Part shown: piece by piece, positions 1 to 10,288 of the stretch
How the letters are laid out: the number at the start of each line of letters is the position of its first letter
Numbering within the stretch: the stretch's first letter is position 1
Assembly: GCF_001949145.1 (NCBI RefSeq)
Contig: NW_019091613.1
Coordinates: 133,628-197,627 of the forward strand
Reading direction: 5' to 3'
DNA: 64,000 nt
Source of the DNA: Acanthaster planci
Lineage: Eukaryota; Echinodermata; Asteroidea; Valvatida; Acanthasteridae
Made by a program: the position numbers and the translations under genes
The notes under the pieces: model-generated
The model's database searches: none
What the model saw: only the letters and a program-made list of their open reading frames with translations
What the model was told of the DNA's origin: nothing

Positions 1-466
1 CTTGAAGACGGACAAAGCACTCACTGTCCGAAACGTCAAGTAACCGATTCTTTTCAGAACCACAAACACTCAAAGAGATATTTTCCACATGGTGTATCCG
101 CAAACCTGATCATATTCCACCATGCAAACCTTCAAGAGCTACTTAAACTAATTAAGAACTAGAATTATGATAAAAGGTTATCACTTCCGTTCATGGGCAT
201 GCCCTAAAATGTCATCAGTTACTGCTACGTAATCATGTAGATCCAAAGTGCCCCCCTCCCCCCAAAAACCAACTTGAAATTAGGTGGCAGGATGTGACAG
301 CAATACAAACCGTGATGGGCTGTATCATGGTGACCCCCAAAATTGTCTTGCAATAAATTGAGAGTGGGGTGAACTGGGGTGAGATTTGTCAGGATTTTTC
401 ATCGGGATTTTCATGATTGAAGGGTTTTTGTTCTCTCTTAAAATATGGGAATCCATAGTTTACCAT
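1..466. other. Left flank, no gene recognised
   Basis: No reading frame with recognisable protein similarity, splice-consistent exon or RNA gene is visible. There is a C-run near 250-265. This is 3' flanking DNA of the minus-strand TRIM gene, beyond its tandem repeat. Confidence 0.5.
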
Positions 467-836
467 AAGGTGCTAAAAGTTGATTTATACATGAGCCACA
501 GGTACTTTAAGAGTTGTCCTCTGACAAACACAAATGTGTACCATAGGTGAAAGGGCTTCAAAACCTTTGGTGATTGTTTCATAGATGATAAGGTGCTAAA
601 AGTTGATTTTATTCATGAGCCACAGGTACTTTAAGAGTTGTCCTCTGGCAAACACAAATGTGTACCATAGGTGAAAGGGCTTCAAAACCTTTGGTGATTA
701 TTTCATAGATGATAAGGTGCTAAAAGTTGATTTATACATGAGCCACAGGTAATTTATAAGTTGCCCTCTGGCAAACACAAATGTGTACCATAGGTAAACG
801 GGCTTCAAAACTCTTGGTGATTATTTCATAGATATT
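467..836. repeat. 123-bp tandem repeat, three copies
   Basis: Three head-to-tail copies start at 467, 590 and 714 with the phrase AAGGTGCTAAAAGTTGATTT, a period of 123-124 bp. Copies 1 and 2 are nearly identical and copy 3 differs at a few more sites. The array starts about 75 bp past the stop codon of the minus-strand TRIM gene, so it may lie in its 3' untranslated region. The middle copy contains AATAAA on the minus strand near 608-613, which could act as a polyadenylation signal. Confidence 0.9.
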
Positions 837-911
837 TCATTTTCCTGACTCACACCTCTTTTGGGGAATGGGGGGTGCCAATCCCCTCTGCTCCCTCCCC
901 CCGAACCTCCT

Positions 912-2879
912 TCAATCCTGGTGATAAACTTTAACAGAACTACCAGCAGCAACTACCAGCAGTTTACAAGATGGTGAGAAAGTGATGCCATAGGCAGGAT
1001 ATCGCCCCCTGATGACCCGTCCAAGGTGCTTGCCATCAGGGCTGAAGTGATGGATTTCATCTCGTTTGTCATTTGTGTCTCCTGTAGAGGCTGCCACAAA
1101 GATGTATCCTTGTTTGTCGCAGCAAACGCCTGCTAGTTGACATTGTTGATTGGCCTGGCCGGGTATCTCGGCCGAAAATGCCACACTGCCATTGTGGTCA
1201 AGTGAGTGTACCTTTTTTGCCTCCCACGTGGTGTAGATGAGATGCTCCCTGTAGGCAGTCATGTAATCAGTAATACCTGGAGCTGGCAGGGTTTTGATGA
1301 GGGTACCATCCGGTTCATGCAGTGATATCTGCTCCGTTTTCTCATAACCCAGCGCTATGATGTCATTGTCACTCACAGTGAGACATGTCGGTGGGCAAGA
1401 TGACCCCCAACTTGCTTCAAACTGACGGAGGAGGTGGTATTTCCTGTTGAAGGTTTTGACCAATGTTTCGTCCAGAAGGATGAGTTGATCATGTTTGTCT
1501 ACAACAACTCTGCTTGGGTTTCTCACGCCTTTGATTCGAATTGCTTGAGGAAGGAAAGGGCCCTCAGACTTGCGCTTGCTAATAGGAAAGAATGTTTTCA
1601 ATTGTTGGTTAATAGTGTGAGCTTCTAGCACAACAATTTCATCATTGGAGAATACTGCAACATCTGCAGGAGAGACAAATCCATATCTTTCTGTCTTCAA
1701 AACCCACATGTTAGGGAGATTCAACTGCTTGGGTCTCGTTGATGGGTCCTCCTCAGCTTGACATTCTAATTCCGGTTTGGATGTGGCATCCAGCACCAGT
1801 TTGCCAAGACTCAACTCTTCACCCTCTTCAAAATGAAAGGCAGAAGGTTTTTCCAAAGTGGGCGGTTTTCGACTTGTGAGTTCTTGGAGGTTTTGAAAGA
1901 GTTTCTCCTTGAGGTTAAGAATCTCGCAGGAGCTTGCTCGTGCCACAAGTCTGTTCACATCATCCAGCTTCTGTACTGTTTGGCTCCTCTCCTTGCTGCA
2001 TGTAGCTTCAGCAGTTGTCAGCTTCTGAAGTTTCTCTTTGTAAACCTTCTCTACCTCTTCCTTCAGTTTGCCTTCCTCCTGTTTGATCCTGGTCATCTCC
2101 TTGCTCACCTTCTTAGAGATTTTCTCCATGGTATCGAAAAACAAGTTGTCCAATGTTTCACGTGTCTCTGCCACTTCCTTTGCAGCCGTGCTCCACTCTG
2201 TCTGGACTTTTTGAATGTTTACTGTCAGCTCAGCAATGTCCTGTTTGCATTTGGAACATGCTTCGGGCAAGTCAGTAAGGGAATGTTTTGCATGATGGAG
2301 GGCGTAGCATGTAGTGCACACTACTGTCTCACATGTGTTACAGTACATGCTGACTATCTGATCTGGATGCCTCGTACATTTGGGAGTTTCTCGTAATTTG
2401 CTCTTATAGGCATTCTTACCTGAGCTGAGCTCAACTAGTGAATGGATTTTATGGGATTTCAACATGGCCAGACGTCCATGTGCCGTTTGACATTCTTGAC
2501 ATAGGAACCTGTCACAGTCCGTACATCTTGAGATAGCTGGATTCTCTTCCTCACAGGCTTGACATTTGATCTCCGAACCCAACTGAACCCCAGACAGTTG
2601 TTCCTGTATTGTGAATTCTTCAACCAGAGCTCCTAGTGCAAAGTTATTAGGCAAGGCAGCAACATCATTTCCTTTCAGCCGGGTGTCATGTCTGCAGAGA
2701 GGACACGTTAGCTTGGTAGAACCTGATCCTTGGCTGAGCTGCTGGAGGCATTTCAGGCAGAAACTGTGTAAGCAGTCCAGCACTTTAGGCTCCTTGAAAC
2801 GACAGGAGCAGATGGAACATTCCAGATGATCCTGGCTGATCTTGCTCAGGACTGATTGAACTGTGACATTGGATGCCAT
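912..2879 (-). CDS. TRIM protein: RING, two B-boxes, coiled coil, NHL-like C-terminus
   Basis: A 655-residue single-exon TRIM protein, likely a RING-type E3 ubiquitin ligase related to the TRIM2/TRIM3/TRIM56 group. The C3HC4 RING has all eight zinc ligands (C21, C24, C36, H38, C41, C44, C59, C62). B-box 1 starts at C106/C109 with C119/C122 and C127/C130. B-box 2 has C168, H171, C180, C183, C188, C191, H195 and H199. A coiled coil spans about 205-345. Residues 385-655 carry five or six short beta repeats of the form 'PxxVxVxxxDxIxVL' (for example SPADVAVFSNDEIVVLE), which suggests a divergent NHL-type beta-propeller for substrate or RNA binding. The ATG follows a good acceptor (TTCTACAG then ATATGGC), so a 5' untranslated exon probably lies upstream. 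A damaged second copy lies 2.2 kb upstream. The family is clear; the exact orthologue is not, because such TRIMs are expanded in marine invertebrates. Confidence 0.92.
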   Translation of the reverse strand: MASNVTVQSVLSKISQDHLECSICSCRFKEPKVLDCLHSFCLKCLQQLSQGSGSTKLTCPLCRHDTRLKGNDVAALPNNFALGALVEEFTIQEQLSGVQLGSEIKCQACEEENPAISRCTDCDRFLCQECQTAHGRLAMLKSHKIHSLVELSSGKNAYKSKLRETPKCTRHPDQIVSMYCNTCETVVCTTCYALHHAKHSLTDLPEACSKCKQDIAELTVNIQKVQTEWSTAAKEVAETRETLDNLFFDTMEKISKKVSKEMTRIKQEEGKLKEEVEKVYKEKLQKLTTAEATCSKERSQTVQKLDDVNRLVARASSCEILNLKEKLFQNLQELTSRKPPTLEKPSAFHFEEGEELSLGKLVLDATSKPELECQAEEDPSTRPKQLNLPNMWVLKTERYGFVSPADVAVFSNDEIVVLEAHTINQQLKTFFPISKRKSEGPFLPQAIRIKGVRNPSRVVVDKHDQLILLDETLVKTFNRKYHLLRQFEASWGSSCPPTCLTVSDNDIIALGYEKTEQISLHEPDGTLIKTLPAPGITDYMTAYREHLIYTTWEAKKVHSLDHNGSVAFSAEIPGQANQQCQLAGVCCDKQGYIFVAASTGDTNDKRDEIHHFSPDGKHLGRVIRGRYPAYGITFSPSCKLLVVAAGSSVKVYHQD

Positions 2880-2887
2880 ATCTGTAG

Positions 2888-5078
2888 AAGTGTTTGCAAT
2901 AAAATCTCACTGAAGATAAAAGTAAAGTTTCATGCAGTGTGCATCAGTCTGAATACAACTCAACCATTCATCAGAGATCACATTTTCTGTTCAGTTGACT
3001 CATATTTTGGAAATGTGATACAGGTTCCTTGAAATGTTTGCAGTGAAGTTTGTCCTGGTTAAAATATGTTCTCAGTTGAAACGCTTACTGCTATTACAAA
3101 TTCTTAGCTTGTTCCCATTACCTTTGTTTGTCTTGCCAAAAGGAGGAGTGGCTAATGTGAAATCTGTGCTTTTAGCTTGACAAAGAACTGAAATAATGAA
3201 AGATTGCGTTATTACCATTGGCATGCTTTGGGGGATTTTGGTTTATAATTTTGAACTAAATTTTAGAAAACCGCTTTACTCAGTTTTGTAGCTATCCTTT
3301 GAATTCACAGTTTAGAAGATGGAAGCATTGGTTGAATGCTCTTAGGTGGCAAACTACATGTACAGTAACTATGTCCAGCACTTGAATACCAAATGAATAC
3401 CGTTAGTGGTTGTCTGAAAGTCAACTTACCACATAAGCGTATACTCTCTGAAGGTTCCTGTGTACATGTATGACTCATTCCTGACTGCGTTGTTGACAGG
3501 ACATTGTATGCTGTATGCTGTTGCAACGACAGGATGTACACGTTGAATATAGTAGTACCATATGTTCGTATGTTTCTGATGTTATTCATTCGTGGCAGGA
3601 ATTTTTTTTTTTTTTTTAGTTTTCCACACCTGCAAATCACAGGTGGAAGTTTGCTATAAAATCAGAGATAGTTGGCACTTTGCCCTCTACAGCTCTTGGA
3701 CACAAGGCCCATAGGGACTCCAATAGGCATGATGTTTCCTCTCCTCTCCCCTTAGTGCCCTGTATTGAGCTGTTCAAGGTTTCAAGTTCATTCACAAATT
3801 TGTGTTGTCCCCAATGCTAGTGCAGAATGGACGTGCCCTGACATGTGATACACCAACACCGTGTTGAAAGTGTTGTGTAGGGCAAAGGCATGGTTTGTGA
3901 TATCCCTTTAAAGTAGGCCTGTTCTTCAGCACACTTATTTTATTGTATTCCTTCTGTTTCCAAATTTCCGTTGGTGAGGGATAAAGCTTTTTCTCCGCAT
4001 TAGTTCCTAGTGCAGAAAATTGTATTCCCAGTTCCAAAAAATGTGTTATTTCACTGAGTTTTCTTTTCTACATGACAATGTAGATAAGCAATAGAAATAA
4101 CAATCTAATTTCCACACTAGGTTTGTAGCGTTAAGTGTGGCTTGGTGTGTGTTTGTAACTGTTTGTCACCCATTGCGTGTGGCTGTAGTTCAGTGGCTTA
4201 ATGCCCAGTTATTACAGGTTTACAGGAGGGTCAAACTTCTGCATTCCCCTCCCCATGTTTTAGCTGACAATTTGTCAAGAGCTGTCGATCCAGTCCATCA
4301 GTCATATTATTTTAGGATCTGTGCTCAAAGTTAAGCGGAGGAAACAATTTCATTTTTGACATTCTGTGATTGATTAACACAGTAGAAATGTTGATCGATT
4401 GTCCACTTTTTCATGCAGTAGCAACCTGGAAAATCAGGCTGGCTAGAGAATGAGCAAAGAACTAAGGTGAAACAAAATATGGAAACCAACAGAAATGTTG
4501 CAGGATTTTTAACAATAAAGATGCAGAGAACATAATTTACTCTTGAAATCCTAATTTATTTTTTTTTTACCAAACTACATGGATCAGAATAAAAAACTGT
4601 AGAATTGTCAATCAAGTGTTACAAATAATGATTAAATGGTAACCCTTTCAACCACAAAGCAGAATAGTCTGCAAAATAATTGTGTGGTAGTTGATTAAAC
4701 CAGAAACCAAACCAATTAGCAGGGACCTAGAAAATATACCAATTTCAAGAAAAGGAACTTAGAAAATACCTTTGAAGAGCCAAGGTAGAAAAACACTTGA
4801 AAAAAGGAACAGATTATGCAAACCAAATTTTCAAAAGAAATAAATCACTGCAAAAGCTCTCTTCTTGAATAATCCTATGCTTAGACTGACATCAAATTAA
4901 ACTTTTGTTTGAAATTACATTTGCCTGAAGCAAAACTTGCGAAAGAAAGCTTGTACAACCAGTTATCACTGTGTTCAGAAATGGTACAAAATAGTTGGGG
5001 GAAAAACAGGCGGAAAAAAAGTTGAATAAATTGGTCAGCTTTCACCAGAAAAACAGGAACTTTAGAATTTAATTCACG
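2888..5078. other. Spacer between the two TRIM copies
   Basis: No exon or RNA gene was recognised. It has a T-run at about 3602-3617 and AT-rich sequence from 4500 to 5000. Any 5' untranslated exon of the intact TRIM gene should lie here or further right. Confidence 0.4.
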
Positions 5079-5546
5079 AGGCATTCTTACCTGAGCTAAG
5101 CTCAACCAGTGAATGGATTCTATGGGATTTCACACGTCCATGTGCCATTTGACATTCTTGACATAGAAAACTGTCCCAGCTGATATTTCTTGAGATAGCT
5201 GGATTCTCTTCATCACAAGCTCGACATTTGATCTCTGACCCCAGCTGAACTTCAACAAGTTGTTGTTGCATTGTAAATTCCTCCACTAGGGCCCTTAGTG
5301 TGAAGTTACTGGGCAGTGCAGCAACATTTCCTTTCAGCTGGGTGTCATGTCTGCAGAGAGGACAGGTTAGCTTGGTACTATCTGGGTCATGATGGTGTCT
5401 GAGCTCCTGGAGGTATTTCAAGCAGAAATTGTGTAAGCAGTCCAGCACTTTAGGCTCCTTGAAACGACAGGAGCAGATGGAACATTCCAGATGATCCTGG
5501 CTGATCTTGCCCAAGACAGACTAGACTGTGACATTGGATGCCATAT
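5079..5546 (-). pseudogene. Truncated, inactivated TRIM copy (RING and first B-box only)
   Basis: This is about 465 bp closely matching the first 157 codons of the intact TRIM gene at 912-2879, including the upstream acceptor (TTCCATAG then ATATGGC). The original ATG is at 5544-5542, but codon 8 is TAG (5523-5521) where the intact copy has a Gln codon. The RING has lost its sixth ligand (FCLKC has become FCLKY). B-box 1 has lost two ligands (CTDC has become NISW). Similarity stops at 5079, just past a donor-like CAG|GTAAGAATG, and TGA follows one codon later. No second B-box, coiled coil or propeller is present. I infer a tandem duplicate that lost function. Translation from a later codon would give about 146 residues with a broken RING. 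Confidence 0.85.
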
Positions 5547-6073
5547 CTATGGAAAGAAGTTGATGTAATGAAACTGCGCTGTCTGAACGTTCATTGATTG
5601 ATCGACTGGCCTACTGAAGTCATTTTCATTAATTTTCTTTTACCAAGTTACCAGATGGCAGTCAGCTCACATCTACCTTAACAGCAAGGTCATATTTCCA
5701 TACATAATGCTAAGTAAATGGGAGAATTCATTTCCTAAAATTCCGTCTATGAAAAAGAGACTTATTGTCACACTATGTTACTTCTTTTTCGATATCAAGA
5801 CGGTGTTCAAAGTCTAAAGAAATCCGGTATGCACATCATGAGCCTAACTTCTCTTATTGTATGTGTTGCTGTTGGCAATGTGAACATGGCGAGAGTAGTC
5901 ACACCTGTTTCTGTGTTTAGGTACATGCAGAGTATATGTACATGGCTTGTGCTATATTGAAAAACTTGCAGGTGTAGCATTATAATGTGTGCCCTATCTC
6001 CTGCAGAGGGTCAGTTCCAGGTGATCCATGTCACTGAACATTAATGGGGCTGGATCACAAAAGTTTCAGCATT

Positions 6074-6427
6074 GAACAAGCTTTTGCGAGTTAACTTTGA
6101 CCCAAATCTGGTACACTGAGTTCACATGAACATGACTACTTGAATTCGCCTTACTACAACCACTGTTACTATACCTCGTGATTCGGGGAAGCTTTTGCTT
6201 AGTTACATAAGCAACGCCTTGCAACAATACACTGTTCTCAATGGATAAGGAGGGCATAAAGGAACCAGTCCATTCCAGAGATGGTGGTTGCTATGCGAAA
6301 GCTTGCCCCGAATCACAAGGTATAGCAACAGTGTCTTTAGTCTGGGAATTTAAATAGCCTTGTTTATGTGCAGTCACATGACTAAGTGCACCAGATTTTA
6401 TTCAATTTTATTCACAAATGGCTTATT
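6074..6427. mobile_element. MITE family 1, copy A
   Basis: About 354 bp with long imperfect inverted ends: left near ACAAGCTTTTGCGAGTTAA, right ending CACAAATGGCTTATT. The core contains two inverted arms around CCTCGTGATTCGGGG and CCCCGAATCACAAGG. It is closely related to the copies at 45.5, 49.1, 58.9 and 61.4 kb. No coding capacity, so it is non-autonomous. Confidence 0.85.
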
Positions 6428-9400
6428 CTTGAACTGACGGACAGAAGAAAGGCAAATACATGTAATAATGCATGTGGTTAAAAGGGTTTGTGAAATGGAA
6501 GGATGACATGTGTTCAAAAGTCGGCATATGAAATGATTATTGATTGGGGAAAAATGTCAATAATTCTGTCTGCATTTGTTGGAAGTGAATTTTCTCCTCA
6601 CTTGTCGTGTTGTAGTTCCTGGGTGTGAAACATCTGGACTCAGTTGAATAAGCTTGTTTAAAGAGTGGTGAAAATGATTGTGTCAACAGTATTGATTGTG
6701 TTATGCACAGTGGTTTAGTCAGTCGGGAGGGGGCATGTTACCCCAGGGGAAGTCCATACCATCCTCCTCCCCTGCAGACCCCCACCCCCTTCACACACCC
6801 AGGGCCATAGCAACCAGGGGGATGTGGGGGGTGTGAACCCCCCATAATTAATTACAGTCAGCAAGTAAAGCTGCGATCAGCAAATGAATCTAAAAATTAA
6901 TACGTAAATGATATACATGGGCCATCCTCTGAAGCATGAATTGTGGCCTGTCACAGATCACATTGCGAATTTTCCACGACACAAAGGCCTGTGAACAAGT
7001 TACAAGTCAGCAAATTGACTTTGGCACACCCCCCACCAAGAAAATGCCTTTGCTCTGCCACTCATCACACCCTTCCCCTTTGAAATCTTTTGAATGCACA
7101 CAACCAGTGTGCAAGCTACAATTAATCATCTTTCAGTGCCTCCTTGAGAACATGTGTCCCCCCCCATGCTCCCTCAGAAATCTCACCAAAGTTACACCAC
7201 TAGTTGTGTACTATTTTACCCCCAACCAAGTCCCAGACAACAATGAGCCATATTCTTTCATTCTGCAGCCCTCTCGGCCTTCAGTTTGCCAGTCTCCATA
7301 CCTTTCTTCAAATTTGTCTTTTCCCCTTCTTTCATTTTTCTTTGACTGTTTGAAATATTTTCCTGAGTTGTTTTGAACTTCAAAGTAAAGCATTCTGTCT
7401 ATGCTTGGTAAAAATTTCCTATTGCCTGAAATGATATCGCTGACAAGCCTGTCACAAGAGGGCTCACTATTCTTAGATCAGTAAGTAGGCTTTTGTTGGC
7501 GTGAGCGTCACATTTTTCTGTACACCCATCTCATATCATAAGCAGAAAGAATTTCATTTCCTGTTACATGTTCATTGAAAAAAGTTGGTTTGGTAAATCT
7601 GCCCCCTCCATTTTGGGTCTCAAAAAGTAGCAAAGGATGCTTGATTTTTGTGTGTTCATGCTCACCAGATGGTGACAGGTAAAAATAGTACACAGTCATG
7701 TACTGTAAATGTTAGTAATATGCACGGGCACTGCGCAAGTACATAGAAAGAGAGAGAAGATAAATTTATAAAGGATAGATCATAAATGAAAAATGAATCC
7801 TCTGTGGGTAGTTTCAACAACTCCTACAAAAAACGCATTGTCTCTAATTATCTGAGATAGCTCCTTCTCCTCTATTATTCTGCTACGATTCTCTTGTTCC
7901 TCTAAAATGCATCAGCGGGGCTTATTTGCAGCTCTCAGTACATTTCAGTATTTGCAGGTATTTTTTCTTTTACTTTGTGTTCATTGTCTTGCTTTTGTCT
8001 TTACTCTGGATGAATGTTGTTAGTTTTGTTTGGCTAGTTTTGTCTTACTAAGGCATTTCTGTCGAAGACTTTGTCTTCTGAGTACGTTTCTGTATTGTCC
8101 CTTTTCTTCACCTTGGTGTCTTACTTATAATTAATCTTGTATTTGTCAAACCTTTTGTTTATGAATCTGTATAATTCAGCAAATACACTTGGCAACATGG
8201 AACTAAAATAAATGCCAAAACAAGGTAAACAGAAATTTGGCACTGGATGGAATGGTTCCATTAATTGGGTGTCTTTCACTGATTTTCAATAAAAGAAACT
8301 TTGATATTTTTGCGGAATTTTGGCTTCGTCTGCGCCATACTGGTCCTAATCCCTCACAGAGAATGCTTCATATAATCGAGCATAGGTTGTGCGTGAGTTA
8401 ACTGGTAATGATCATTAATTGGCCGAGTGTATTTTTTGCATTATCCTACAAGGCTTCAGCATACATCACAAATTACATTTTATACTGATAAAATTTCCTC
8501 AAGGCAGAGGACAGAACTGTGTGATATATGATCTCATCAAATCAGCAGACAGCTTGTCAGAGATCACATGGTATTCCAGTCACTTGCAACTTGAAGTCTT
8601 GTGAAATATTTCTGATGCAAATGTACAGGGGTCTCTGCTAATTTATTATGTTGTTTAAACATTCCACAAATCCCTGGGTTTAAGGACTGGTTATGGACAC
8701 AATTTCTGTGGAATGTTTACTCTACATGTATGTCAACATGTCGTTCAATTTCATTAATGCATGAAGAGCAGTGGTGGGCATCTGTTTCAAGATGGAGTTT
8801 TTTCACTGGTCATCCAACATAAAATGGGGGGTGTCGTCGACTTTTTTCGTAGTCATGTTGTTCCAAGTAAATGGTTTCGGACAACATCTGGGGCTTTTCT
8901 TGATTTCTGAGTGAGACAGAAGTTTGTGTATGGTGCCCATGAAGAGAAGGGCAAAACGGGTGCTGGTAACCTACATGTAATAGTGGGGAAAATACATTCC
9001 ACCCCACCCCTGTGCTGTACCTCTGGAACTGAGGCATTGAAGTTGCCTCAGAACAGACCAGGACGGTGTGCGACTTGATCAAGCACTGGTCAGAGAGAGA
9101 GCAGCCCCTGTCAAAACTGCTAAATATGCACCGGCAAGTTGAGCCACTCGCGGTTGACCAAGTGTGGAAATCATGCGCGGATCAATATTTGGAGAAGGCC
9201 ATTCATGTTGATTGTGTTACGCTGGTGTGTAAAGACTGTCGCATTTCTGGAGGTTTTGGCCGGTGAAGCTGCCAGCACTTAACCTTTTTCCCTAAACTGT
9301 GACAGAAATTGACACTGCTTAAAGAGGAGAGGAGAGGTTGGATTAGATAAGAACTACAGTTTGAAGCTGTGAAGGAGTTGACTGCAGGCATAAAGGTTTT

Positions 9401-10120
9401 ATAGGGAAAAGGGAGAATGTTTGAACAAAGACACTTCATATTGCCATGAGCAAAGACAAAATAATGCGCTTCAATAACGTGAACTAATTGTGTGCCTGGG
9501 CAAATTCATCGATAGTTGCATACTTATTAAGTGTCTACAAAGCCACATTTCACCAGCTAGTTTATATGTGAGCAAGCAAATCCACCTGGGAACCTGTTAA
9601 AAGCAATATCTACATCTTGTGGCATTTTCCCTGGTAATGTGTTTGTGTTAAGCAAATATCATCTCTCATATGGTACAAATTTCTAAGAAGCCAAGTTCAT
9701 CAATTTGTTATCGGTAACACTTTTAATTTCCATTACTTTAATTACAGGTTGTGAGAGCTTGCAAAAACTCACGAGCTCACTCAGGTGGGACTCAAACCTA
9801 CCATCTCCTGCTTACTAGTGCAGATGTAAGCACTAATAAGCAGGACTTTTTGCTCTCACATAATGCAGGTCTTTTTTAATGAACATTTTTAATAAACATC
9901 CTTGGTGTATTGTGTCACCATTGCCCAAAGGCAACAGTTGATGATCCCAGCTACCTCAAAATAAAGTCTGGTTAAGAAAACTTCAGGCATCAACTGAATA
10001 TTAGTGACCATTGCAAATTAAAGATATTGAGTTTTTTTGGTTCAATATACCAGTCTGTTACCAAGAATTTGTTTGACAGATAATCACTAAATTTGACCCT
10101 ACTTTCTTTGGTCACTGAAG
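6428..10120. other. Spacer or intron left of the first recognised HEATR6 exon
   Basis: No conserved exon was recognised. G- and C-run patches at 6720-6850 and 7020-7170 look like degraded repeats. If the HEATR6 gene continues to the left, this is intron. Otherwise it is intergenic. Confidence 0.4.
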
Positions 10121-10288
10121 GTCCGGATCAATGCCGCCCTGGCACTGAGTATTCCTACATGTCGTCGTTGCTATGGCAACACTGACCGCTTCTGTCTAGT
10201 CTGGTCCAGCATTGTCCATGCTCTGGAGGTCATCGACCAAGTGGCTGATGTGTCTGAGCTCAAATACAAGGACACTTTACGAGATCAG
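10121..10288 (+). CDS. HEATR6: HEATR6-like exon, antepenultimate repeats
   Basis: 56 codons in phase 0, preceded by acceptor CACTGAAG and followed by donor GTACGA. It encodes amphipathic helices beginning VRINAALALSIPTCRRCYGN, the most HEATR6-like part of the gene. Confidence 0.85.

Noticed and set aside
7340-7385. AACTTCAAA|GTAAAG as a possible end of the preceding HEATR6 exon (NFK)
   Set aside because: The required frame has a stop (TGA) four codons upstream, and there is no HEAT-like sequence before it.
9069-9266. 66-codon plus-strand open frame with an ordinary amino-acid mix
   Set aside because: No recognised family, no convincing splice sites, and no match to the expected upstream HEATR6 segment.
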